A DNA stretch of 64,000 bases from Microbacterium sp. GTDB taxonomy: Bacteria > Actinomycetota > Actinomycetes > Actinomycetales > Microbacteriaceae. The stretch is from contig JAITLK010000003.1 in NCBI GenBank assembly GCA_031277945.1, positions 558,001-622,000 of the forward strand, given 5' to 3'. The notes below the pieces were generated by a model. The model saw only the letters and a program-made list of their open reading frames with translations. It was not told the DNA's origin and searched no databases. The position numbers and the translations under genes were made by a program. Shown here in pieces: positions 35,442 through 45,315 of this stretch; positions within the stretch are counted from its first letter, which is position 1; each line of letters starts with the position of its first letter.

Positions 35442-36353
35442 ATGACCGACACCATCAACATCACCGTTCCCCGCAAGCGTCGGGACGGGATCTCCGCGGC
35501 CGCGCCGAGCTCGCGGATGCGCAAGCCCGTGAACGGACGGACGTTCAACACGGTCGCCGCGGTCGTGCTCGTCGTCTTCTCCGTGATCTGGCTGGTCCCC
35601 AGCCTGTTCGCGCTGAAGACCGCGCTCACCGACAACGGAACCGCCGCCATCGGCGCCGCCGCGATCCTCAGTGACTGGAACCCGACGCTGTACTCGTTCT
35701 CGACGCTGCTCGGCTCGGGCGATATCTGGAACTGGTACCTGTCCAGCGCCATCACCTCGGTGATCACATCGGTGCTCACGGTGCTGCTGGCCTCGATGGC
35801 CGCCTACGCCCTCTCGCGGCTGAAGTTCCGCGGCTCGAACACGGTGATGCTGCTCATCGTGCTCGGGATCATGATCCCCGGTCAGGTCCTCATCGTCCCG
35901 ATCTTCCAGGAGCTGAACGCTCTCGGACTGCTGAACACCTACTGGTCGGTGATCTTCCCGCAGGTTCCCGCCGTGATCGCGGTGTTCATCTTCAAGCAGT
36001 TCTTCGACTCGATTCCCCGCGAGCTGGAGGAGGCCGCGGTCATCGACGGCGCGGGGACCTGGCGCATCTACTGGTCACTGATCATGCCGCTCAGCCGGCC
36101 CGTGATCGCTGCGGTGACGATCCTCACCTTCGTGGGGGTCTGGAACAACCTCCTGCTGCCGTTGTACGTCCTCTCCAACCCCGACCTGATGACGATTCCG
36201 GTGGGACTGGCGACGGTTCAGGGCAGCTTCGGCCAGCGCTACGCCGACATCCAGGCGGGCGCGATCCTCGCCGCCCTCCCGCTGGTCATCCTCTATCTGA
36301 TCTTCCAGCGCCAGATCGTGGAGGGTGTGACCGGCTCGGGTCTCAAGGGCTGA
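35442..36353 (+). CDS. Sugar ABC transporter permease 2 (MalG type)
   Basis: 303 residues, six membrane segments. EAA loop EEAAVIDGAGTWRIYWSLIM. The GAAGGAGAG at the end of permease 1 serves as its ribosome site, implying translational coupling. Last gene of the transporter operon, ending before a very strong stem-loop. Confidence 0.92.
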   Translation: MTDTINITVPRKRRDGISAAAPSSRMRKPVNGRTFNTVAAVVLVVFSVIWLVPSLFALKTALTDNGTAAIGAAAILSDWNPTLYSFSTLLGSGDIWNWYLSSAITSVITSVLTVLLASMAAYALSRLKFRGSNTVMLLIVLGIMIPGQVLIVPIFQELNALGLLNTYWSVIFPQVPAVIAVFIFKQFFDSIPRELEEAAVIDGAGTWRIYWSLIMPLSRPVIAAVTILTFVGVWNNLLLPLYVLSNPDLMTIPVGLATVQGSFGQRYADIQAGAILAALPLVILYLIFQRQIVEGVTGSGLKG

Positions 36354-36367
36354 CATCGCCCCGCCAC

Positions 36368-36410
36368 GCGTCATTGGCCCCTATCCGGCGCGGATAGGGG
36401 CCAATGACGC
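36368..36410. terminator. Bidirectional terminator
   Basis: Perfect 19-bp arms (GCGTCATTGGCCCCTATCC and complement) with loop GGCGC, between convergent stops of permease 2 and the sortase. Confidence 0.88.
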
Positions 36411-36436
36411 ACAAGGAATCGAATGGGCGCGATCGG

Positions 36437-37372
36437 TCAGGTCGTCAGGTCCTCAGCTGACTGGTCCTCGTCCGCCTGGGCACGCTTAGGCACGGGCCGC
36501 GCCATGCGGCGAACGAGCCACCACACCAGGACGATGCCGCCCAGGGTGATCCCGCCATACGCCACGAACCACCACGGGAACGCCACTTCGGCCGGCCCCT
36601 CGCCTCGGGCGAGATCCTCCGGCGGGGTGGGAAGCACACGGGCACCGGTGACCAGGATGCGGTGGGTGTTGATGCCGAGAGGTGTGCACGTCACCAGCGT
36701 CACGAGGTCCTTGCCGGCCTCCTGGCGAAGGCTCGCGTTGTCCTTCGGGTCGACCACCTTCGTGTCGATCACCTGGTAGCTGACCGTGTGACCGAAGGTC
36801 GTGATGGAGAACGTGTCGCCCTTCTTCACCTGGTCGAGGTCGGTGAACATCCGGGAGTTGGCGAGCCCGCGATGAGCGGTGATCACCGAGTGGGTGTCCA
36901 CGCCGCCGACGGGCAGCGACGTCCCTTGCAGGTGTCCCGCGCCCTCGAGCAGAGCCTCGTCACTGGTGCCGTGATAGATCGGAAGATCGACGCTGATCGA
37001 CGGGATCTGGATCCGGCCCATCAGGCCGTTGCCGGCATCCAGCAGTTTCCAGTAGTTCAGCTCATCGCCCTCCAGGCTGCCGGAGCCGGTGGGAACGTTC
37101 GTGTTGGCTGCCAGGATGGCGCCCGAGGAGAGTTTCGAGTTGTACTCCTCGGCGATGGCGACCTGATCCTCCGGCGGCGGCGATGCAGCCACCACCTGCT
37201 GCCCGTAGCTCTCCAGAGCGAGCGACTGGTTGTAGGAGCTGACCCATGCCGCAGCTGTCGGATACATCACCAGCGTCAGGCCGGCCCAGGCCAGCACGCC
37301 GGCCACGATCACGGACGCCCGCGACCCGCGGGTGCTGGCGGTGGTCCGACGCGGTTTCTGTCGTGTTCTCAT
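36437..37372 (-). CDS. srtC: Class C (pilus) sortase
   Basis: 311 residues. N-terminal membrane segment (about 20-45), extracellular catalytic domain with His167 (TAHRG), Cys229 (TLVTCTP) and Arg238 (NTHRIL), then a C-terminal membrane segment, the layout of pilin-polymerising sortases. A lid-type Asp-Leu-Pro/Asp motif region is present in SVDLPIYHGTSDEALLEG. It is third in the adhesin-pilin-sortase operon and should join pilin subunits through the pilin-motif lysine. Confidence 0.93.
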   Translation of the reverse strand: MRTRQKPRRTTASTRGSRASVIVAGVLAWAGLTLVMYPTAAAWVSSYNQSLALESYGQQVVAASPPPEDQVAIAEEYNSKLSSGAILAANTNVPTGSGSLEGDELNYWKLLDAGNGLMGRIQIPSISVDLPIYHGTSDEALLEGAGHLQGTSLPVGGVDTHSVITAHRGLANSRMFTDLDQVKKGDTFSITTFGHTVSYQVIDTKVVDPKDNASLRQEAGKDLVTLVTCTPLGINTHRILVTGARVLPTPPEDLARGEGPAEVAFPWWFVAYGGITLGGIVLVWWLVRRMARPVPKRAQADEDQSAEDLTT

Positions 37373-37461
37373 CAGTCCCTCCCCTGGACGATGCGTGTCT
37401 CTGATCGCAGAAGTGCGGGGGCGCGTGGCGCCCCCGCACTTCTGCGGTCAAGACGGGTGTG

Positions 37462-39060
37462 TCAGGACTGGTCGGCCGTCTCGTCGTGACGACGGCGGCG
37501 GGCGACCACGATCACGCCGGCAGCGACGATGATCAGGGCGATGCCACCGATGGTCAGGATCATCTGGCCGTCAGAACCGGTGAGCGGCAGGTTCGGAACG
37601 CCCTGCTGCTTGTTCGTGATGGTGACGATCGGGTTTGCAGCACCCACGGCGCCCGGCTTCACGACGATCTCGGTGAGAGCAGCGTCACCGGTGGGGAGGA
37701 TGAAGCCCGCGGGGGCCTTGATCTCCTGGATCACGTAGCAACGTGCCTGGTAGTCGTGCCCGGGGACGGTCGTGTTCGTGACCGTGCCGTCCGCAGCGAT
37801 CTCGAGCTCGGTGTCTCCCACCCAGAGACCAGGGATGGCGACGACGCCATCGGCGCCAGCGGTGACGACGTACGGGGTCGTGGTTCCGGGCTGGGTGACC
37901 TGCTTCAGGTTGGCGAAGTCAGCCTTGCAGCCGGCGACGTCCGTCGTGCCCATCCACACGGTGAACTCCGCACCCGACAGGCCCTGACCGGTGTTGTCCG
38001 CGTTGACCTTCTTCAGCTCCAGCGCACCCCAGCGCGTCTGGACGACGTTGGTCGGGTTGTTCCCCGGAGGAGTTCCCGGGGGAACCGTGCCGATCTGCAG
38101 GTCGTTCAGGTTCACGAACGCCTGGTTGTCGATCGTGCCGATGGCGTTGGCGGCCGCGGTGAAGCCCACGACCACGTTCTGACCCGGCTGCAGCTTCGCC
38201 AGACCCGGTGCCAGGAACGTCACGGTGAGCGTCTGACCGCTCCACCCGAAGGTGTAGTCCGTACCCTGGACGAAGGTCGCGCCGCCGAACACCTTGACGG
38301 TGACCTTCGACGGGTCGGTGTTCGGCGTCAGCTTGGTGTCCAGCGTGTCCGTGAGGATGAACTTGTCGTACGTCTCATCGGCAGCCAGCGCCGGGATCTT
38401 CGTCGTGATCTCGTAGTCGATCGGAGCACCCAGCGCCGCGCCGTTGTCGTCCTGGTGGACGATGTTCTTGCGCGGGCCCTCGGCGACCGTGTTCTTGGGG
38501 TAGACGTTCACGTCGTACACCCACTCGCCGTCCAGGTTCTGCAGGTCGTGCGGCGTCGGCAGCGCGACGACGAACGGAGCGGCCGGAGCCACAACCTTGC
38601 TCGGTGCCGAGATCTCACGCACGAAGTACGGGCCCAGCGGCAGATCCGGGGTCGTCGACAGGCCATTGCTGTCCGTCGCGGGAGCCGGAGCACAGTCCAC
38701 GAGGTTGTAGGAGCCGAGGGTGGTGACGCTCGTCGAGGCAGCAGCCGCGAGCTGTGCCGGCGTGATCGCCTTGAGAGCATCCCAGCCGGTGTTGGTGCCG
38801 TCGAACAGGTCGATGCCATCGATGGTGCAGTACTCGAACACGACGCCGGCGATGCCGGGCGTGTTCGGCGCCGTACCCGTGCCGTCGGGCGTACCCGCAC
38901 CGTTGCCCGGGTTCTCGTGCTTGTGGATGATGATCGAGCCCGTCTGGGACTGATCGATGTCGGCAGCGAACGCGGACGTCGCCATGCCGGTGCCAGCCAG
39001 CGCGAGCGCGGAGCCCAACGCAACTCCCCGCAGCAAACGCTGCTTGCGTGAGATTGTCAT
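37462..39060 (-). CDS. Major pilin subunit, SpaA/SpaH type, LPLTG-anchored
   Basis: 532 residues. Signal peptide ending at about AFAAD (residue 33), pilin motif WVYDVNVYPKN with the isopeptide-forming Lys189, an E-box-like YFVREISAPS and VIQEIKAPAG, Cna-B-type domains, and the C-terminal sorting signal LPLTG at about 491 followed by a hydrophobic span and RRRR tail. The start at 39060 is the ATG with GAAGGA upstream; a longer frame overlaps the adhesin gene. This is the polymerised shaft protein. Confidence 0.93.
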   Translation of the reverse strand: MTISRKQRLLRGVALGSALALAGTGMATSAFAADIDQSQTGSIIIHKHENPGNGAGTPDGTGTAPNTPGIAGVVFEYCTIDGIDLFDGTNTGWDALKAITPAQLAAAASTSVTTLGSYNLVDCAPAPATDSNGLSTTPDLPLGPYFVREISAPSKVVAPAAPFVVALPTPHDLQNLDGEWVYDVNVYPKNTVAEGPRKNIVHQDDNGAALGAPIDYEITTKIPALAADETYDKFILTDTLDTKLTPNTDPSKVTVKVFGGATFVQGTDYTFGWSGQTLTVTFLAPGLAKLQPGQNVVVGFTAAANAIGTIDNQAFVNLNDLQIGTVPPGTPPGNNPTNVVQTRWGALELKKVNADNTGQGLSGAEFTVWMGTTDVAGCKADFANLKQVTQPGTTTPYVVTAGADGVVAIPGLWVGDTELEIAADGTVTNTTVPGHDYQARCYVIQEIKAPAGFILPTGDAALTEIVVKPGAVGAANPIVTITNKQQGVPNLPLTGSDGQMILTIGGIALIIVAAGVIVVARRRRHDETADQS

Positions 39061-39137
39061 GTGGATAGTTCCTTCTGTTCTAGTCGGGATTTCGACGGGA
39101 ATTGTTATCGGGATGAATGATTGAGATTGTCGGGAAT

Positions 39138-42100
39138 TCATGGGCGAGCTGATTCCGCTGCGGCCGACGCGCGGCGGCGCCAGATGAAGAGGAACACTCC
39201 GGCGGCGAGCACCATCAGAACGCCACCACCGGCGAGGAAGTAGTCACTTCCCCATCCACCGGTCAGCGGAATCGCGGGCACGCCCTGCTGCTGGTTCACC
39301 ACGTCCGGCAGAGTCGTCACAGCCGTGTCGCTCAGGACCGTCACAGCGATCGGATCGGTCAGCAGCACGAAGCCGACAGGCGCCTTCGTCTCCACCAGGG
39401 AGTAGGTTCCCGGCTTCAGCTTGCCGACCAGGAATGCTCCGGCCGCAGGATCGGTGTCAGCACCGGTGCAATCCGCAGCCGCCGCAGCGACACAGTCGAG
39501 GACGACGACCGCAGGACCGGTCGCAGCCCCGGCTGCATCCACAGGCGTGAGCGTCCACTCCGAACCCTTCAGGGCATTGCCCTCCGGGTCCACCTTGTGC
39601 CACGCCAGCTTCACCGAGACCGGGTTGACCACGGTCTTGTCGAAGTAGCGGTTGCGCAGCTCACCGAACGCGTCCGGCTTCACCGTGACCGAGTAGGAGA
39701 CCTTGGCCTCTTCCCCGGGCTGCAGCACACCCGTCCACGTCAGCAGCTTGGTGGCCGCGTCGTACGACGCAGCACCCAGGCCGGCCGGATCGATGGTGAT
39801 CGACGCGGGATCGATGTCCGCATTGTTCACCACATCGGTCAGATCGTCCGTCACCGAGAACGCGTTGGACGCGACGGCTCCGGTGTTCTTCACCGAGATC
39901 GTGTACGTCACCACATCACCCGGGTTCACGAGCTCACCGTTACCGGGAACCGCGACCTTGTCCCACGTGATGATCGGGTGCTCAGTCGTGATGTTCGGCT
40001 CGACGAGCACGTTCGTCAGCGTGCCCGTAGCGCCCTCGTTGATGACGACCGTGTAGATGATCTTCGCCGTGGTCGCGGGTGAGAGCGGGTGAGCGGTGCT
40101 TGCCGTCCACACGATCGTCTTCGCCGTCGCGTTGAACACGATCTCACCACATGTCGCGCCTGCAGGGCCCTCACACGTCAGCACGGGAGTCGCACCGGCA
40201 GGAGCCAGAGCAGCCTTGTCCAGCACCCCGGCCATGTCGTCCGTGAGCGTGCCCGCCGTGATCGCCCGAGTGTCGCTCGGGTTGACAGCCGTGACCGTGT
40301 ACGTCACCGAGTCGCCCGGCTTCACGACCGTCCCGGGAACCGGGTCGGACGTCTTGCCGAACGTCGGCGTCACCGGCAGCGGAATGATGTAACCTGCATC
40401 GATCGTGTGATCGTTCTGACCCGGGCCACCCACGTGGAGGTTGTATCGACCCGTCGCCGGGTCCGGGTTCGAGTCGATCTCCCGCACGGAGCCTGCCTCG
40501 TTCATCGTCAGCGAGAGATCGCTCCACGGCTTCGTGCCGGTCACGGTGCCCAGGTTGACTGTTCCCGTCGCCGGCTTCACGAACTCCACCACGTAATCCG
40601 TGTCCGTGGTCATCGCGGCCGTCGTCAGCGAAGAGAAGTAGTACTCCCCACGAGCGTTCGTGACCACCGTGGCGATCACCGAACCATCCTTGATGAGGTT
40701 CACCGTGACACCGGGAAGCGGAACCTCCTGCGGGTCCTGGAGCCCATCGCGGTCCTCGTCGAACCACACGCGGTTACCGATCTGGATCGGCGCCTGATCA
40801 CAGATCACCTCAAGGTCGGCAAGACCGCCACCCTTTCGGAAGCTGTTGGTTGCCGTGGGCACGTTGAGACCCTGAGAGTTGTCCGTACCGTCGCGGTTGA
40901 TGAGACCGAGACCGACCTGCCACAGTCCCCGCGGGTCGACGATGTCCGACGCGATGGTCGTCTCGACGCGCGAGAGCGCCTGGCCGGAGTACAGACCTTC
41001 CTGGTGGCTTCCGTTCTGGAAGTCACCGACGTAGTACTCACGGAAAGTCCGCGGCTGACCGTGCGAGTCGGTCCCTGCGACGTTGTTGTTGGTGCAGATG
41101 CTGCCCGCAGCGAGCGGCTCGCCGGCGTAGTTCGGGTCCAGCACGAAGGTGCCGTCCGTCAGCTTGCACCCGCGCACCAGGTCGGCGCCCGACGTGGGTT
41201 CCACGTTGTCGGAGACGCCTCCGGTACGAGTGGGGTTCTGCGAGCGGTGCGGTGCCTGGTCGCTGAAGCGGTCACGGAGCCCGATGATCAGATCGCCGTT
41301 CGTGTCCTCGATGATGTCAGCGAGGATCGGCTGCGGGTACGAGGTCCAGCCCCAGCACCCGTTCGCATTGTTGGTCAGCTGGTTGGCCGTGTTCGGGTAG
41401 CTGCCGATCCAGGGCCACCAGCGGCCGATGCCGCCCGTGTTCAGCGGCTCGCCGCTGCAGCTGCCGTCGGGGAACGCCTGGCCGCGTCCGTAGTTGAGCG
41501 ACTGGTCCAGCACGATGTTGCCGAAGGTTCCCGTTGCGGGGTCGAAGGCGTACACCACGGCGCGCATGTCGTCACGGTTCTGGCTGGTCTGCGCGGAGCA
41601 GACGCCGCCGACGTAGCTCGTGAACATTCCGACGCCCTCGCCGAAGGGCTGCCAGTCGGCAGGCTCGGCACACGGGTTCGGAATCTGGTAGGAACCCAGA
41701 AGCGCGTTGGCACCCGAGGCTGCCATGCCGTCGTAGACGTACACCTTCTGGTCCTCGAGGTTGGTCACGAACAGGTACTTGTCGTCGTTCGTGATCTCCA
41801 GTTCACCGAGCGACTTCTTGGCGACCTGGTCGAAGAAGCCGTAGTCGTGCATCGTGGTCTGGTTGTGGGTGTCCGGGCCGATGTTCGGCACGGTCGCCCA
41901 CAGCGTGGCGCCGCCTGTCGCCGGGTCGGTCACGTAGATCGCGCCGGGACCGCCGGGGCCGTAGTTGGAGCTGCGGCGTGCAACCGCGCTGGAGAACACC
42001 CGCTTCGTGGTCCCGTTGTAGGCAATGCCGTACAGCGCACCCGTCGCCCCCTGCTCGGCCACCTTCGCCGGAGCCGTGGTCAGGTTGTAGTTCGTCGAGA

Positions 42101-42722
42101 AGAGAGAGTGATCGGTGGGGTTGCTGGTGAAGCCCGGCGTGCTGTTGGGCAGACAGGCGCCCACGATGGTCGCGTTCTGCTGGCAGTAGTACGGCGGGTA
42201 CCAGAACGCCGCGTTCACATACGCCGCCGCTCCGTTGCGCACATCGACGAACTCCGTCGAGCTGGAGAGCTTCTTGTTCGCCGCATTCGCGAGGTCTGCG
42301 GTCGTGACGGCAGCGGATGCGCCGGTGCCGTTGGCCGCGAAGCTGGGGAAGAAGGTCCCCGGATGCGGGTTCGCGACATCCACCCGGTACTGCCCGCCGA
42401 CGAGCGCGGACGCCGCGGGAGTGAATACCGCGTTTCCGTTCGCGTCCGTCTGGACGGTGATCGACGCACCGTTCACGTCCGTGAGAGTCACGTCAACACC
42501 GATGAGCGGCGGCTCCATCATCGTCGAGTCGACGAGTCCGTTGGCGTTCACCTCCTGCACGACGTGGACGGTGACGGTGCCGTCGCCCGGCGCCGCAGAG
42601 GCGGTCGGCGCGAACGGCGAACACAGCCCGGCCAGAACCGCGACGATTCCGGCGACGACCGCTGTGCGGCGCCCAGCGGACCCTCTAGTTCTCCGCTGTT
42701 CGCGTATGTGAGTGATCGTCAT
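39138..42722 (-). CDS. Large pilus-tip/adhesin surface protein with IPLTG sorting signal
   Basis: 1194 residues. Signal peptide ends near TASAAPG. Residues about 45-640 are a large unique region with a probable beta-propeller-like part (PGAIYVTDPATGGATLWATV, DKYLFVTNLEDQKVYVYDG). At about 645-765 an SdrD-B/Cna-B domain reads IGNRVWFDEDRDGLQDPQE. Two DUF11-type repeats follow (TPTFGKTSDPVPGTVVKPGD; KVAVPGNGELVNPGDVVTYT), then a SpaA-type prealbumin domain with VETKAPVGF. The sorting signal at about 1151 is IPLTG rather than LPxTG, followed by a membrane span and WRRR. First gene of the pilus operon. Confidence 0.88.
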   Translation of the reverse strand: MTITHIREQRRTRGSAGRRTAVVAGIVAVLAGLCSPFAPTASAAPGDGTVTVHVVQEVNANGLVDSTMMEPPLIGVDVTLTDVNGASITVQTDANGNAVFTPAASALVGGQYRVDVANPHPGTFFPSFAANGTGASAAVTTADLANAANKKLSSSTEFVDVRNGAAAYVNAAFWYPPYYCQQNATIVGACLPNSTPGFTSNPTDHSLFSTNYNLTTAPAKVAEQGATGALYGIAYNGTTKRVFSSAVARRSSNYGPGGPGAIYVTDPATGGATLWATVPNIGPDTHNQTTMHDYGFFDQVAKKSLGELEITNDDKYLFVTNLEDQKVYVYDGMAASGANALLGSYQIPNPCAEPADWQPFGEGVGMFTSYVGGVCSAQTSQNRDDMRAVVYAFDPATGTFGNIVLDQSLNYGRGQAFPDGSCSGEPLNTGGIGRWWPWIGSYPNTANQLTNNANGCWGWTSYPQPILADIIEDTNGDLIIGLRDRFSDQAPHRSQNPTRTGGVSDNVEPTSGADLVRGCKLTDGTFVLDPNYAGEPLAAGSICTNNNVAGTDSHGQPRTFREYYVGDFQNGSHQEGLYSGQALSRVETTIASDIVDPRGLWQVGLGLINRDGTDNSQGLNVPTATNSFRKGGGLADLEVICDQAPIQIGNRVWFDEDRDGLQDPQEVPLPGVTVNLIKDGSVIATVVTNARGEYYFSSLTTAAMTTDTDYVVEFVKPATGTVNLGTVTGTKPWSDLSLTMNEAGSVREIDSNPDPATGRYNLHVGGPGQNDHTIDAGYIIPLPVTPTFGKTSDPVPGTVVKPGDSVTYTVTAVNPSDTRAITAGTLTDDMAGVLDKAALAPAGATPVLTCEGPAGATCGEIVFNATAKTIVWTASTAHPLSPATTAKIIYTVVINEGATGTLTNVLVEPNITTEHPIITWDKVAVPGNGELVNPGDVVTYTISVKNTGAVASNAFSVTDDLTDVVNNADIDPASITIDPAGLGAASYDAATKLLTWTGVLQPGEEAKVSYSVTVKPDAFGELRNRYFDKTVVNPVSVKLAWHKVDPEGNALKGSEWTLTPVDAAGAATGPAVVVLDCVAAAAADCTGADTDPAAGAFLVGKLKPGTYSLVETKAPVGFVLLTDPIAVTVLSDTAVTTLPDVVNQQQGVPAIPLTGGWGSDYFLAGGGVLMVLAAGVFLFIWRRRASAAAESARP

Positions 42723-42919
42723 GCCATTTCCTTGTTTGTGCAGCACGAATGCTGCTTCTCCCATGCCTGCTGCTCTTCCCCCACGCATCCCCTGCGCACG
42801 GAAGAGTTCCCCTGTGCCCGCAGTCGATCCGCTCCAATGTTCGGGAGAGCGGACGCTGACGGTGCGACGTTCGACTCATGGTGACACTCCCGGCATGCAC
42901 GTTCCACAAGCCATCAGCG

Positions 42920-43386
42920 ATTGACCCCACCGATGGGGTCAATCCTTGACAAGCAGCGGAGGCGCTGGCATGTGCAGCGTGCAAACGGTTCACGGCCAGC
43001 TATCGGCGCCTGCCCGGTGTTCCCCGCCGCGACACATACCAGCTCCTGGCCAGGTTGCTGACCCCTCCGATGGGGTCAAAGGACGCCGTCACCTCGACGA
43101 CGCCCGCGCGACTTCGTACTCTGTGCCCCGCAGGAGTTCCGTCGGGGTTCTTCTGCGGAGGCGACGCGCGCGACACGATTCGGGGGAGCCGTGAACGCGG
43201 CGCCGCCGGAGGCACCTCTCTCTCGCTTCCTCCCCTGAGCACGAGCGGTGCCCCGCGAGGTGGCCGGGCATGGAGAGCGACGGCCGCCTCGCGCCTACTC
43301 CGCCGCCCGTCCCCGCGATGTGCGAGGAACGCCGGCGGGCAGTGCCCCACCCGAGCCCGCAACCGGTGACCCCTGCACGGGGGTCA
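42920..43386. repeat. Three copies of the dyad TGACCCC-N6-GGGGTCA in a gene-poor region
   Basis: Copies lie at 42922-42941 (arms extend to 10 bp, GATTGACCCC), 43059-43078 and 43367-43386. Arms and the six-base spacing are identical; spacers are ACCGAT, TCCGAT and TGCACG. The interval 42723-43585, upstream of the pilus operon, holds no credible gene; open frames there are Arg/Pro-rich and lack ribosome sites. The dyads look like sites for a dimeric DNA-binding protein. Confidence 0.85.
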
Positions 43387-43585
43387 AACCGCGGCGCGCC
43401 CTACCTCAGGACGCGGAGCATTCCATATCCTGACGTTCGCAGTGGCACTGTCGGAGGTCTGCTGCTCGATGCACACGCATGACGTTCCGGGGGACCCTCA
43501 TCTCTGTGCATCACCCGACGTGCGGTGCTCGAGTTCTCCCCCTTGAACGAGAGCACCGCGCATCGGTTCATCGGCGGTCGTCAGA

Positions 43586-44188
43586 TCATCCGGCTGCGAT
43601 GGCGGCGAGGTCATCGCGCAGCGCGGTGGCGCGCTCCGCGACGCGGGGTATTGCGGCGCGGGCGATTTCGCGCGCCAGCTCCGGGTCGTCCAGAAGCACG
43701 GCCACCTGCGCCCACGTCCGCATGTGCGCCGGGTGCGGCGCCTGAGCAATCACCGCCTGTGCCCCCGCGCGGAAGTCCTCGGGGAAATCTGTCAGGGGAC
43801 CGAAGAACGCGGCCGACTGACGCTGCCACTCGGACGCGAGGAATGCCACTGACTCGGCCGCTTCCTCCGCCGTGCGCCCATAGGCGAACTCGGAATCCTG
43901 AGCGTGCCGAAAGCCCGCGATGATCGAGCCGCGCCACGCACAATCGTAATCTCGCAGCACGTCGGTCTCCGGCGCTGCTCCGCCGGCCACGTCGCCGAGC
44001 GCGAGAAGGTGGGCTCCGAGGTTGACCTGGAAAACCGCGCTTCGCGGCCGGTGCTGGACCTCGACGACGTGCACGACGCCACCATCGAGACGGCGGCGGG
44101 CGACATCTCCCTTCCGCTCGAAGCCGGTGGCGGTCAGCAGCGGCCAGAACTGCGCGCGCAGCTCGCGGTTGATCGTCGTGCGGTCCAT
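43586..44188 (-). CDS. DUF4304 domain protein
   Basis: 200 residues, soluble. N-terminal LRAQFWPLLTATGFERKGDVARR and VVHVVEVQHRPRSAVFQVNLGAHL fit the DUF4304 family, of unknown function and often encoded near surface or contact-dependent systems. A purine-rich GGAGAGGGAGAG precedes the ATG. Same strand as the neighbouring LacI gene, 62 bp downstream of it, and could be read from the same transcript. No catalytic motif is evident. Confidence 0.75.
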   Translation of the reverse strand: MDRTTINRELRAQFWPLLTATGFERKGDVARRRLDGGVVHVVEVQHRPRSAVFQVNLGAHLLALGDVAGGAAPETDVLRDYDCAWRGSIIAGFRHAQDSEFAYGRTAEEAAESVAFLASEWQRQSAAFFGPLTDFPEDFRAGAQAVIAQAPHPAHMRTWAQVAVLLDDPELAREIARAAIPRVAERATALRDDLAAIAAG

Positions 44189-44250
44189 GCTCTCTCCCTC
44201 TCCGGGTCGATTCTTTGTGCGCCGGTGGCCCGGCCCGGGCGACGTGAGCG

Positions 44251-45273
44251 CTAGGAACGAGGATTCGGTGGGCGAGATGCCGTGCTGGCGCGCTCCACGA
44301 TCACGTGGCCGACCGTGGTCACCGTCTGCGCCGCAGCACGATCGGAGATGCGCGCGGCCAGCCGATCCAGAGCCGCATTCGCGAACGCGGTCTTGTCGAA
44401 GGACACCGTGGTCAGCGGGGGGATCGCGAACTCCCCGTCCGCCACGTCGTCGAAGCCGGCGACGGAGACGTCTTCGGGAACGACGATGTCCCGGCGCCAG
44501 AGTTCGTTGAGGACCCCGATGGCCAGCGAGTCGGTGAAGCAGAAGATGGCCTCCGGCACCGGGTGCTCGTCGAGGTAGCGGTCGATGGCGTCCGCTCCCC
44601 CGCGCGGGGTCCAGTCATCGCACGAGATCTCCAGGGTGCTGTCCGCCTCGATGCCGCTGTCCGCGAGCGCGCGGCGATACCCGCGCGTGCGCAGCATCGA
44701 CGTCGAGGTTCCCGACCCCTGATCCGATCCCACGACGGCGATGCGTCGATGACCCCGCTGGATGAGGAGACGGGTCATGTCGTACGCCGCCTGATCCGGA
44801 TCCACGCGCACCTGATCCAGCGCGGGCTGCTCGACCTCACCGATCACCACGGCGGGCGGCAGGTCGGACGCGTCCGGCAGCTCCAGTTCATCGGTGACGG
44901 TGGGGTTCAGGATGAGACCGTCCACCAGTCGCGCCCGTGCCCGCAGCAGCAACTGGGCCTCACGGTCGGGGCGTCCGCCGGTCTCCTCGATCTGCACGCC
45001 CCACCCGCGCTCGTGGGCGGCCTCGACGAAGTGGTGCGCCATCTCCGCCGAATACGGCGTGGCGAGGTCGGGAAGAGCCAGCGCGATCACGCCGGAGCGT
45101 CCGTTGCGCAGCCCCCGCGCGGAGAGGTTGGGGACGTAGTCCAGGTCTCGCAGCGCCGCTTCGACGCGCTCCTTCGTCTCCGGGCGCACGAAGACGACAC
45201 CGTTGATCACGTTGGAGACGGTCTTCGCGGACACGCCGGCGCGAGCCGCCACGTCCTTCACGGTTGCGCGCAT
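44251..45273 (-). CDS. LacI-family transcriptional regulator
   Basis: 340 residues. LacI HTH and hinge at 4-58 (VKDVAARAGVSAKTVSNVIN), followed by a periplasmic-binding-protein-like effector domain with RGHRRIAVVGSDQGSG and CFTDSLAIGVLNEL. Effector most likely a sugar or sugar phosphate. It is divergent from an amino-acid transporter across only 42 bp, which is unusual company; the sugar ABC and GH51 genes 8-12 kb to the left are other candidates for its targets. Confidence 0.9.
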   Translation of the reverse strand: MRATVKDVAARAGVSAKTVSNVINGVVFVRPETKERVEAALRDLDYVPNLSARGLRNGRSGVIALALPDLATPYSAEMAHHFVEAAHERGWGVQIEETGGRPDREAQLLLRARARLVDGLILNPTVTDELELPDASDLPPAVVIGEVEQPALDQVRVDPDQAAYDMTRLLIQRGHRRIAVVGSDQGSGTSTSMLRTRGYRRALADSGIEADSTLEISCDDWTPRGGADAIDRYLDEHPVPEAIFCFTDSLAIGVLNELWRRDIVVPEDVSVAGFDDVADGEFAIPPLTTVSFDKTAFANAALDRLAARISDRAAAQTVTTVGHVIVERASTASRPPNPRS

Positions 45274-45315
45274 GCCTGCCCTCCTCCCCGCGGATCAGCC
45301 TAGTAGGGTGCTCGG

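Noticed and set aside
40089..42884. A 931-codon open frame antisense to the pilus adhesin gene
   Set aside because: It is an Arg/Val-rich mirror of the adhesin codons, lacks a ribosome site and any recognisable motif; long antisense frames are expected in such GC-rich DNA.
42946..43369. Short open frames in the region upstream of the pilus operon
   Set aside because: Products are Arg/Pro/Ser-rich, overlap on both strands, and have no SD or family match; the region is better described by its dyads.
42920..43386. CRISPR array or attachment sites at the three TGACCCC dyads
   Set aside because: Spacings are 137 and 308 bp, the repeat is only 20 bp, and no cas genes, integrase or tRNA are near.
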